From positions 1 to 63,564 of the forward strand of contig JASAON010001575.1 of NCBI GenBank assembly GCA_030849065.1: DNA of 63,564 nucleotides, written 5' to 3'. The notes below the pieces were generated by a model. That model saw only the letters and a program-made list of their open reading frames with translations, was not told the origin of the DNA and made no database searches. Shown here one piece after another: positions 53,820-62,118 of this stretch. The DNA is from Jaenimonas drosophilae (Eukaryota; Euglenozoa; Kinetoplastea; Trypanosomatida; Trypanosomatidae). Numbering within the stretch: position 1 is the first letter of the stretch; each line of letters begins with the position of its first letter. The position numbers and the translations under genes were made by a program.

Positions 53820-55688
53820 ATGTCTCGTGTGGAGGAGGTGGTGGCGGAAGGGCGAAGCAGCGTGCATGAGGCCTTCTTCCCCTACGTACTTCAGCGCCTC
53901 CGCGCGCGCGAACATCCCATCGTGATTAGCGAGCGCAAACGGTTTTTGATGCTCCTCGTTGGGGTCTACGGCTGCTTGTGCGTCTCGACCGCCTACGTCT
54001 TCAACCTCTTCTCGGGTGAGATGCAGCAACGCTACAACCTCACCCAAGCGGAGCTCAGCACCATCACCACCTACAGCAGTGTGCTCTCCGTCATTGTGTT
54101 TCCACTTGCCAGCCTCTACGACCTCTGCGGGCCACGGCCGCTGTACCTCATTGCGCTGCTCACGTTCCCCCCAGGTGCTCTGCTCTTTGGGCTATCGTTT
54201 GCCGATGTGGTGCAGGGTTCTGTGCTGCGCTTCACCTTCTACTCCACTCTCCTCAGCGTGGGCACATCCATGTTTGATATTGCAACCCTCATGACGATCA
54301 TGAGCGTCTTCCCGAGCAGTAGAGGTGCGGTGATTGGGGTGATGAAAACCTTCATTGGTCTAGGGTCGGCCATGCTGAGTGCGGTGCAGCTCGCCTTCTT
54401 CGCCAACAGTGTTGCATACTTCTTCTACTTCATGGCCGTCTTTGTGGCGGTGGTGGCCTTCTTGTGTGTGTTGGTGATTGAGCTCCCGCCCTACCAACTC
54501 ACCGGCTATGAAGAGATGCACCTTAGCGATGCGGAGAAGGAGCGGCGTCGGGCCACCAAGATCGCCTACTGCGAGCAGGTGCCGCCTCCGCGACGTTTTG
54601 CCGTGGGCTTTGTGGTGGTGGTGGTTCTTCTCTTCTTCCTTCCGATCCAATCCACGATGGTGGCACTCGTTGAGACGAGCCATGCCACACGCATCGTCTA
54701 CGCACTCATCATCATGGCCATCTTGGCATGCTACACCATCGTCGCGCTACCAATTCGCTGCCTCGATGTTCCCGATGCACGTGCTGGCCACCAACATGAT
54801 GGCGCAGAAGATGACGATGATGAGGTTGTAGAACCACCTCACGCGCACGAGGATGAGCCCCTCTCACCCGAGGTGCTACGCCGATTAAGCCAAGCCATGA
54901 CGCACCGCCTTGAATCGAGCCGCGGCACCTTGTTGGAGGAGGCGCTGCACCGCATGCCCGTGGAGGAGTACGACTTCGTTGCCCCTTCTTTCCCCACCAC
55001 CTTCCGTGAGAGCCTCTCCACCGGGTTGTTGTGGGCCCTCATCTTCACCCTCTTCTGCGTCGGTGGCACACAAATGGTGGTGATTGTTAATGCACGGTTC
55101 ATTTACGCCTCCATTTCGGAACGCCCCATGACGGCGGAGTTCGCCGCGCTCCTCACCGCCTTCACGGGCGTGGGCAGCGCCGTTGGCCGCATCGCGATGA
55201 GCGGCTTCGAAATGTGGTCGCAACAACGTCGCGCCGATCAACGCATCCCCCTCACCGTCGCCCTCTTCATACCCTCGGCCTTGATGGGCCTCTGCGCACT
55301 GTTGCTCTGCGTAGGCCCGAAGGAGCTCCTCGTCTTGCCCTTTGTTTGTGCCGCCCTAGGCAACGGCTTCACCGCCGCAGCCGTGGTGTTGGTGATTCGT
55401 GCCCTCTACAGCAAAGATGTGGCCACGCACTACAACTTCACCTCCATCGCCTCCATTGCGTCGGCCATTGTGCTAAACAAGTATCTCTACGGCTCGTGGT
55501 ACACGATGGAGGCGGTGGAGCAGCACAGCACCGTGTGTGTGGGTAGGCAGTGCGTGCAGCTTCCCTTCGCCATCATGACGGCTCTGTGTGCGGCGAGTAT
55601 GATCTCCAACTACTACATTCACACCACATACCGATCCTTCTGCATGGCGGTGATTGGCAGCGCAAACCATGGCGTTGATGGGCATTGA
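53820..55688 (+). CDS. Major facilitator superfamily transporter (nodulin-like group)
   Basis: 622 residues with about twelve TM helices in two groups of six. Between them lies a cytosolic loop of about 80 residues rich in Asp/Glu/His, and the N-terminus is cytosolic and basic. The first helices carry YVFNLFSGEMQQRYNLTQAELSTI, typical of nodulin-like/monocarboxylate-related MFS proteins common in trypanosomatids, and LYDLCGPRPLYLI is the MFS loop 2-3 signature. The second half starts SLSTGLLWALIF. The substrate is not predictable from this. Confidence 0.82.
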   Translation: MSRVEEVVAEGRSSVHEAFFPYVLQRLRAREHPIVISERKRFLMLLVGVYGCLCVSTAYVFNLFSGEMQQRYNLTQAELSTITTYSSVLSVIVFPLASLYDLCGPRPLYLIALLTFPPGALLFGLSFADVVQGSVLRFTFYSTLLSVGTSMFDIATLMTIMSVFPSSRGAVIGVMKTFIGLGSAMLSAVQLAFFANSVAYFFYFMAVFVAVVAFLCVLVIELPPYQLTGYEEMHLSDAEKERRRATKIAYCEQVPPPRRFAVGFVVVVVLLFFLPIQSTMVALVETSHATRIVYALIIMAILACYTIVALPIRCLDVPDARAGHQHDGAEDDDDEVVEPPHAHEDEPLSPEVLRRLSQAMTHRLESSRGTLLEEALHRMPVEEYDFVAPSFPTTFRESLSTGLLWALIFTLFCVGGTQMVVIVNARFIYASISERPMTAEFAALLTAFTGVGSAVGRIAMSGFEMWSQQRRADQRIPLTVALFIPSALMGLCALLLCVGPKELLVLPFVCAALGNGFTAAAVVLVIRALYSKDVATHYNFTSIASIASAIVLNKYLYGSWYTMEAVEQHSTVCVGRQCVQLPFAIMTALCAASMISNYYIHTTYRSFCMAVIGSANHGVDGH

Positions 55689-56032
55689 GCAGGTGTGCGC
55701 CTGTGTGCGTGCATGGAGAAGGATTTGATATCGATGTACGCGTGTGGTTGTGTTTTTTCCGTTCTACGCCATCTCCACCCTCACCAACATCGCCCCAACA
55801 TCATCATGAATGTGCTGGTACATCCAAACATCCCCACGATGCATCATCCAACCCATTCATTCAGAACAAACTACATACTACATACTACATACACCGACTC
55901 ACCAACACAACACTGTGTGATGCACCCTACATACCTCCATCACACACATCATTAACTCTTCTTCATTTTCTTGTGTTGGTTGTTGTAGCTCGTCACTAAG
56001 TTGTTTTGTAATTATTTCGTTGCAGAAACGTC
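55689..56032. other. Intergenic upstream of the histone deacetylase gene
   Basis: CA/TAC repeats near 55865-55895. A splice-like tract ends in AG at 55987-55988. No gene seen. Confidence 0.6.
55955..55988 (+). promoter_or_regulatory. Candidate trans-splice acceptor for the histone deacetylase gene
   Basis: A C/T-rich run, then TTGTTGTAG with AG at 55987-55988, gives a 44-nt leader. A second AG at 56024-56025 (TTGCAG) is an alternative. Confidence 0.45.
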
Positions 56033-57952
56033 ATGCCAAAACGTCGTCGGTCTATCCCACCACTGAGCGAGGATGGTGATGGTGATACACATCGCAAGCT
56101 TCAGCCCAATCCGGAGGAGGTGGCAAACATCACGCAGCGCTTCGTCGCATACGTGTGCGGCTGGCGTGATGAGGTGGCCAACGAAGCCACCACCACCACC
56201 ATAGAAACACAACCAACAACAACAACACTCGCACATCCTCCATCCACGATGCCACCCTTGAAGCCCATCATCGCTGCTGTAGCAGCATCCTCTCCCCCTT
56301 ATGTGTTGGCCAACGGCACCGCCTCCACAGCGGTTGGCACCGGCTTCGTGGTGGATGAGCGCATGTCTCGCCATAAATCCGCCGACCCCGCAGAGTTTGA
56401 GCGACCCGCGCGCATCGATCGTACGATGGAGCACCTCGAGTGTGTTGGCCTCCTCCGCTGCTGCCATCGTCTTCCGTCGCGCACGGCAACGCGTCGCGAG
56501 CTCCGCCGCGTTCATACGCGAGATCATGTGGATTATGTAGAGCAGCTGGACTTCTTCATGGAGCTGCGTGAGGAGAAGGGCGGCTCCGTCGGTCAGGATC
56601 TCTACGCATGCGCAGAAACATCTCTGGCGGCGAGGCTAGCGGCGGGTTGTGCCGTGGAGGCGGCCACGGCGGTGATGAAGGATCAGCTCCGCAACGCCTT
56701 TGCCATGGTGCGGCCACCCGGGCATCACGCCGCGCCGGAGAATGCTTCGGGTTTTTGCTTCATCAACAACGCAGCGGTGGCGGCTCGGGCGGCGCAGGAG
56801 GCGTGGCGTACCCGCTCTCTTGCCGCGGCTCCCGCTGATGGAGATGTGGTGGAGCCTCCACGTGCACGTGTGCTCATTTTGGATTGGGACGTGCATCACT
56901 GCGATGGCACCGAGCGGGTCTTCTACGACGACCCCTCGGTGCTCGTTATATCCATTCATCAATACGGCAACAAGAAGGGGCACGTGTTGCGCAAGAAGCA
57001 CACAACACCCCCACAACCAACAACAACAACAACAGACACTGCTGCTGCTGCTGCTGGTGTAGCAGCAAACGGGGAGGTACTCAGTATGGATGCGCTCGCA
57101 GAGTTGCTTGGTGACGAGGATGGTGTTGAAGCACAGCAGGCAGCATCTTCACAACAACAACCACAACAACCATCAGCCAATACCATGAATGAGGATAGTG
57201 ATGGTGCTCTTCGTCCACGTCGCCCACGTGCTGCCGTGGATTATGGCAAGTTGGCCTCCACCCTGCACATTGATGATGATGATGCGCTCGCCTTCTTTGG
57301 CTCACCCGCTGCCGCCAGCTCATCCTCCTCCTACTCCTCTTCCACGTGCAGCAACGCCTCCTCCGTCGCGCCAGCCCCTCCTGTGGCGCCGCACTACGCC
57401 GGTGATTCAGCCGGATGCAGCACCGATCGCGAGCCAAGCGCAGAGGCGGAGCCCTTTTACCCAGGCAGTGGGCACTTACACCAAATTGGTGGTGCAGAGG
57501 TGCCCGAGGCACGTGGCCGCAACATCAACATCCCGTGGCCCACCCACGGCATGGGTGATGTGGAGTACCTCCAGGTGATGGAGGAGGTGGTGCTGCCCGT
57601 TGGCAAGGAGTTTGATCCGCACTTGGTCCTGGTGAGCTGCGGCTTCGATAGCGCCCGGGGAGATCTTCTGGGATCGATGGAGCTCTCCATCTCTGGCTAT
57701 CATGCCATGACGCATCTCTTGTGTGAAGCCTTCGCACGTGTGGTGGTGGTGCTCGAGGGCGGATATAACGTGAGCAACGTTGCGAGAGGGTCGGAGGGCG
57801 TCCTTCGAGCGCTGCTCGAGGCCAACGGCAGCACCACCGCGGAGGAACTCCCTCCAACACGCATGTTGCGCCATCAAACGGAAGAGATGATTGAGCGCAT
57901 CCGCCAGGAGCATGGCCCCTACTGGAAGTGCCTGAGGTCTGGCGAGGCGTGA
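56033..57952 (+). CDS. Class II histone deacetylase with a large internal insertion
   Basis: 639 residues. Zn-dependent lysine deacetylase. Catalytic residues are present: His231-His232 in RPPGHHA, Zn ligands Asp286 and His288 in DWDVHH, Asp539 in GFDSARGD, and Tyr578 in LEGGYN, which suggests true class IIb/HDA1-like activity rather than class IIa (His). The usual HHGNGT reads HHCDGT (Cys290, Asp291). About 160 residues of Gln/Ala/Ser/Asp-rich sequence (about 315-475) are inserted inside the catalytic domain between SIHQY and FYPGSG. The N-terminal 110 residues begin MPKRRRS, a likely nuclear signal, and are low-complexity. Confidence 0.9.
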   Translation: MPKRRRSIPPLSEDGDGDTHRKLQPNPEEVANITQRFVAYVCGWRDEVANEATTTTIETQPTTTTLAHPPSTMPPLKPIIAAVAASSPPYVLANGTASTAVGTGFVVDERMSRHKSADPAEFERPARIDRTMEHLECVGLLRCCHRLPSRTATRRELRRVHTRDHVDYVEQLDFFMELREEKGGSVGQDLYACAETSLAARLAAGCAVEAATAVMKDQLRNAFAMVRPPGHHAAPENASGFCFINNAAVAARAAQEAWRTRSLAAAPADGDVVEPPRARVLILDWDVHHCDGTERVFYDDPSVLVISIHQYGNKKGHVLRKKHTTPPQPTTTTTDTAAAAAGVAANGEVLSMDALAELLGDEDGVEAQQAASSQQQPQQPSANTMNEDSDGALRPRRPRAAVDYGKLASTLHIDDDDALAFFGSPAAASSSSSYSSSTCSNASSVAPAPPVAPHYAGDSAGCSTDREPSAEAEPFYPGSGHLHQIGGAEVPEARGRNINIPWPTHGMGDVEYLQVMEEVVLPVGKEFDPHLVLVSCGFDSARGDLLGSMELSISGYHAMTHLLCEAFARVVVVLEGGYNVSNVARGSEGVLRALLEANGSTTAEELPPTRMLRHQTEEMIERIRQEHGPYWKCLRSGEA

Positions 57953-58344
57953 GGCCAGTTCCGCGGAAGAAGTGGCGGATGTTGATGTTGGCAATAATCA
58001 TCATCAGCCACATGTTGCACGGAAAGAATTCAGTTCCGTAACTTAGTCACTCAACCTCAACCTCATCTTCAGCTAAGGTTGTGGTACCTCTAATGCATGT
58101 GCCAAGTGAACCCCTCTTTCATCATCATCGTTTTTTTTTCACCCACACACACACAGCCACACGCACATTCACGCCGCATGGGTTGGTCAGGAAAGAGGGC
58201 GCGAACATCCGTCCTAACCTCCTCTCCACCCACGCCCACGTGCTGCACCACCGATACCCGCATCATTCATAGAAACAACACACCATAGATCAACGTACCT
58301 ATCCTCCTTCACCCTCATCACCACATACGCATATCCATCCATCT
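57953..58344. other. Intergenic upstream of the nuclease-helicase gene
   Basis: T-run at 58130-58140 and CA run near 58143-58155. No gene seen. Confidence 0.6.
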
Positions 58345-61296
58345 ATGCTGCGCTCTGCGCTGCCGCTCTATGCGCGCATTGGCTTCTACGTTGCCACACA
58401 TCCGTGGCTCACGGCCGCCGGCTATCTGAAGGTGGGCCACAGCACACAGGTGGAGGCTCGTCTGGAGATGGCCTCCTTCACCACATGCTTCACACCAGAG
58501 TGGTCCTACTACGCTGTGGTGGAATGCAGCACCGAGAAGGAGGCCCACGTGCTGGAGCAGTCTGTGCTCTACTGCCTACGTTCGCGTCGGGTGCCGAATC
58601 GAGAGCTGCTGAACGTCTCCGCGCACGAGCTGATGCCGTGGGTGCACGCCGTGGCCAAGAAGCTGGGCCTTCGTGTTGATGTCAGGAGCAGCGCACATGA
58701 GGTGAAGGCACTACCAACAACAGCAACTCCTCCAGCAACATCTTTTTCACCCACTGCGGTGGTTGCGTCATCGTCATCATCATCACCGATGAATCCATCT
58801 CCCATGCCTGTTAGCATCGTTCCATGCACGAGCACAAAGCACGAGATGAAGATGGATGTGATGGAAAAGGTGCAGCCACACACAAACATGAACGGTTCGC
58901 CACCTCCTCTGCGTGAGTTGGCCATCGCACCCTATGTGAGCCAGCTTGATGAGCTCCATCGGGAGATGAACCATCATTGGTACGCAGGAGAGAAGGAGCT
59001 CTCACCGAACTCCATCGATGTGGAGATGGATCTGAACGAGGTGGTGGAGGTGGAGGATCAACATGATTTTCGTCTCAAGGCGTTGCGACCCTATCAGGAG
59101 GAGGCGGTTAAGCGCCTACGTGCGGAGCTCGATCTCACCGGTCAGGCCATCTGCCAAATGGCCTGTCGCTGTGGCAAAACACCAGTGGCCTACCACATGA
59201 TGGAGCACCTCCTCACCCAAGCCAGCGGCACCAACCAACGTGTGCTGTACCTCGTTCCTGGTCTCTCCCTGTTGCGCCAAACGGCCCGCAAACTGTGGAG
59301 CTACGGCCTTGCCAAGCGCAAGGTGCCGCTCCTCCTCATTGGTTCGGATCATCTCCCCGTGTATCTCGATCCAGACCACAACGAGCTCATGACAACCAAC
59401 CGAGACATTATTCGCGATGTGGTGCTACGCCACACCGCTCTGGTGGTGATTTGCACCTACCACTCCTCCCCTCTTTTGAGCGCGCTCAACCTCTTTGGCC
59501 TCACCATCTTTGATGAGTGCCACCGCGTCTGTGGCAGCGCGGAGGCGACGGCCTTCAACACGATGCTCCTCCTCCCTCGCCATGGCACACGACTCTTCCT
59601 CACCGCCACCCCGAGCTACGATACACCCATCAAGATGCACAACACGAGCCTCTTTGGCAGCGTGGCCTACCGCTACTACCTGCGTGAGGGCATCGATGCA
59701 GGCTTCGTGAATCCCTTCTCCGTCCGTGTGGTACTTGGGGAGGAGCTCCACTTCCTCCCGCCCTTCCTCCACGAGGCCATGGCAGAGGTTAATAAGATGC
59801 TCGTCTTTTGCCGCGACATCCAACACTGCGAAGAAATTTACGAGCAGCTGCAAGCCGCCACACTCCCCGACTCGGTGGAGCCCTTCACGGTGCTCATGGC
59901 GCACTCACGTCTCGGGCCAGGGGCGGTGGCGGAGGTGTTTGGCCGGTTGGTCTCTGAGCGGCGCTGCCTTGTGCTCAACGTGCGGCTCTTCCAGGAAGGG
60001 GTGGAGGTGCCCGACCTCAACGCCGTCTTCTTCGCCAGCCCACGCTACAGCTCTCGCGACATCATCCAAAGCATCTGCCGCCCACTCAACCGCGTGGATG
60101 GGAAGCCGCCCTCAACCGTCTTTCTCCCCGCCGTCTACGAGGCCCAACACCGCCCCGACCACCCCATCAACCTCCGCCACTTCAGCACCCTCGTTCCCTT
60201 CACAGACGCACTCATGGATGAGGATCCCAACCTCTTTGAGTACATGATCGACCCCGCCCAACGACGCTACAACTTCTCCGTCGTTGGGGTACGCAAGCTC
60301 CGCCTCAGCTCTGCCAAGCTGCAGCGCTTCATTCTCCCCGCCATTCGCCGAGGGGTGCGCTTCTCCGCCAACCACACCGACCGCTTTCACCGCGCGGCGC
60401 GTCTTCCGTGGAAGGCGGCCTTCGCCGAGCTGCGGCGCATCGTCGTGGAGTGCCAGCGCTACCCAAAAACCAACGATATGTGGATTATTGGGGAGAGCCC
60501 CATCTCCATGTACCTCTTCTACCAGTACGCACGCAAGGGCTACCGACTGCATCAGGCAGGGGAGCGGAGCTACCTGGAGAGCCACCAGATTTGTGATTTG
60601 GAGAGTTTGCCAGAGTGGCGGCGGTATGGGGTGCATGGGCCCTACCCGTGGACGGAGTGCTTGCGTACGCTGGAGGCACACCTCGCCAAACACGGCGCGG
60701 CACCGCCCTTGGATATACACAAAGGGGGCTACGTGGGCCTCAACGCCACCCCGTTTGAGCGTTTGGCCGGTGCCTTGATGCACGTGAATCAGTGCGATGC
60801 CGCCACGGGTGTACGTCTTTCATTGGAGAAGCAGGCCGATTTGGATGAGATGTGTGGGCGCCACAACATTTGTTGGCGAAAGCCTCGCGATGCGCAGGGG
60901 CACCTCCTCCCGGGCGCTTCCTCCTTCATCACGGAATCGTACAACCAGTTTAAGCGGCTGGTGGCGGAGGCACCGAAGCGGCCCGTGATGCAGGCCTACA
61001 TCCAACTTCACTTCCCCGGCTACCCACACAAGCACCAGCGCATGGAGGAACTGCGGCATCTTGAGGAGGGCAAAGTGCCGCCACGACGGCAGCCACGGCG
61101 ACGGAGACGTGCCAAGAAGGGTGAAAACAAGATCGCCGAAGGTGAGGAAGAGGAGGAGGATACGCAGCAGGTGGTGTGGTGCCGTGTGTGCCGCGCTCGC
61201 ATCGATGTGGTGCAATGGAATCAGCACACATCGAGCCCCGAGCACCTCCAGCGGCAGCGAGAGGCATCTCTCACCGCAGCCTCTTCATTGGCCTAG
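58345..61296 (+). CDS. GIY-YIG-like nuclease / SF2 helicase / zinc-finger fusion
   Basis: 983 residues in one frame. Residues of about 10-115 look like a T5orf172/MUG113-type GIY-YIG domain: GFYVATHPWL (GIY strand), YLKVGHS (YIG strand), Arg in EARL and Glu in HVLEQSVL. An SF2 helicase starts near 250: RPYQEEAV, Walker A ACRCGKT at about 272, DECH box at Asp390, LTATP near 415, then a C-terminal RecA domain with VPDLNAVFF and QSICRPLNR. Residues of about 690-900 are a helical accessory region. The end is basic, then acidic, with a Cys2-His2 finger (WCRVCRARID...HTSSPEH, from Cys946). The N-terminal MLRSALPLYAR could target mitochondria. A role in kinetoplast or other DNA maintenance is a guess. 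Confidence 0.75.
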   Translation: MLRSALPLYARIGFYVATHPWLTAAGYLKVGHSTQVEARLEMASFTTCFTPEWSYYAVVECSTEKEAHVLEQSVLYCLRSRRVPNRELLNVSAHELMPWVHAVAKKLGLRVDVRSSAHEVKALPTTATPPATSFSPTAVVASSSSSSPMNPSPMPVSIVPCTSTKHEMKMDVMEKVQPHTNMNGSPPPLRELAIAPYVSQLDELHREMNHHWYAGEKELSPNSIDVEMDLNEVVEVEDQHDFRLKALRPYQEEAVKRLRAELDLTGQAICQMACRCGKTPVAYHMMEHLLTQASGTNQRVLYLVPGLSLLRQTARKLWSYGLAKRKVPLLLIGSDHLPVYLDPDHNELMTTNRDIIRDVVLRHTALVVICTYHSSPLLSALNLFGLTIFDECHRVCGSAEATAFNTMLLLPRHGTRLFLTATPSYDTPIKMHNTSLFGSVAYRYYLREGIDAGFVNPFSVRVVLGEELHFLPPFLHEAMAEVNKMLVFCRDIQHCEEIYEQLQAATLPDSVEPFTVLMAHSRLGPGAVAEVFGRLVSERRCLVLNVRLFQEGVEVPDLNAVFFASPRYSSRDIIQSICRPLNRVDGKPPSTVFLPAVYEAQHRPDHPINLRHFSTLVPFTDALMDEDPNLFEYMIDPAQRRYNFSVVGVRKLRLSSAKLQRFILPAIRRGVRFSANHTDRFHRAARLPWKAAFAELRRIVVECQRYPKTNDMWIIGESPISMYLFYQYARKGYRLHQAGERSYLESHQICDLESLPEWRRYGVHGPYPWTECLRTLEAHLAKHGAAPPLDIHKGGYVGLNATPFERLAGALMHVNQCDAATGVRLSLEKQADLDEMCGRHNICWRKPRDAQGHLLPGASSFITESYNQFKRLVAEAPKRPVMQAYIQLHFPGYPHKHQRMEELRHLEEGKVPPRRQPRRRRRAKKGENKIAEGEEEEEDTQQVVWCRVCRARIDVVQWNQHTSSPEHLQRQREASLTAASSLA

Positions 61297-61386
61297 TCCT
61301 GGACACATTTGACGTGTACCTTCCTGCTACAGTGTTGTATTCATGCCAACAAATGTGCCACACACATACACACACATACTACACTT

Positions 61387-61428
61387 CATTCCTCTTCTCA
61401 TTCACTCTCTTCCGCCACCACTGTGTAG
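61387..61428 (+). promoter_or_regulatory. Candidate trans-splice acceptor for the small gene at 61450
   Basis: A C/T-rich tract ends in GTGTAG with AG at 61427-61428, 21 bases before the ATG. Confidence 0.45.
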
Positions 61429-61449
61429 CACTGTTTACGTAGTAGTTTG

Positions 61450-61848
61450 ATGGGCCTCTTCACCAAGGGTGCTGCTGGCCGCGTGAATGCCTCTCGCCTC
61501 TACGCCTTCAACAAAACTCTGAAGAAGGATGCCCTGACGGAGAAGGGCTACTGGGAGATGAGCAAAGACAGCCACCCCGTCAACCGCTGGTCCTACCGAC
61601 GATGGAAGAACCGCAACGAGGAGATCTCCATGTTCGAGGAGAAGCTGAGCAAGGTGCCCATTGACCAAAAATTTAAGATTAAGAAGCTCCTCACCGTGGC
61701 CAACCTCTCCGTCATTGGGCCCATCGTCTTGATCATCTACTTTGGCTTCTGCTACGGCCGCTACTACCTGTGGGGTATCACCCCAACAGATGGCGCCTCC
61801 TCCATCGCACGCGGCATTCAGAACCTGCCACGCCCACCAGGATACTAG
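61450..61848 (+). CDS. Small single-TM protein, probably mitochondrial
   Basis: 132 residues. A basic, aromatic N-terminal half (WSYRRWKNRNEE) leads to a helix and one TM segment at about residues 80-100, then a short tail ending in RPPGY. No start codon alternative other than a TTG. The layout is that of an accessory subunit of an inner-membrane complex (oxidase or ATP synthase) in kinetoplastids. I do not recognise the family. Confidence 0.65.
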   Translation: MGLFTKGAAGRVNASRLYAFNKTLKKDALTEKGYWEMSKDSHPVNRWSYRRWKNRNEEISMFEEKLSKVPIDQKFKIKKLLTVANLSVIGPIVLIIYFGFCYGRYYLWGITPTDGASSIARGIQNLPRPPGY

Positions 61849-61995
61849 TGTGGTGGCGGAGTCGCACCACCTTCCTGCAGGCAGAGACAACTCCACACAT
61901 GCCTCGACACAGAGCAACAACTCAACGTGAAGCACTTCAAGTGCTTGATTGACGCTATTGCCACCTCATGCCAAAATCACAACTCTCATTATGTA

Positions 61996-62032
61996 TTTCT
62001 TTTTTAATCTTCTTTTTTTTCTTCTTGTGTAG
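61996..62032 (+). promoter_or_regulatory. Candidate trans-splice acceptor for the phosphate permease gene
   Basis: A long T/C tract with two T-runs ends in GTGTAG with AG at 62031-62032. It leaves an ATG-free CA-rich leader of 86 nt before 62119. Confidence 0.55.
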
Positions 62033-62118
62033 ACCCCAATCTTCGTCCATCTCCCACAAACACACAACACAGCCTCGCCTCCTACCCACTCTGCACGTGC
62101 CCCAACACAACAAGCATC

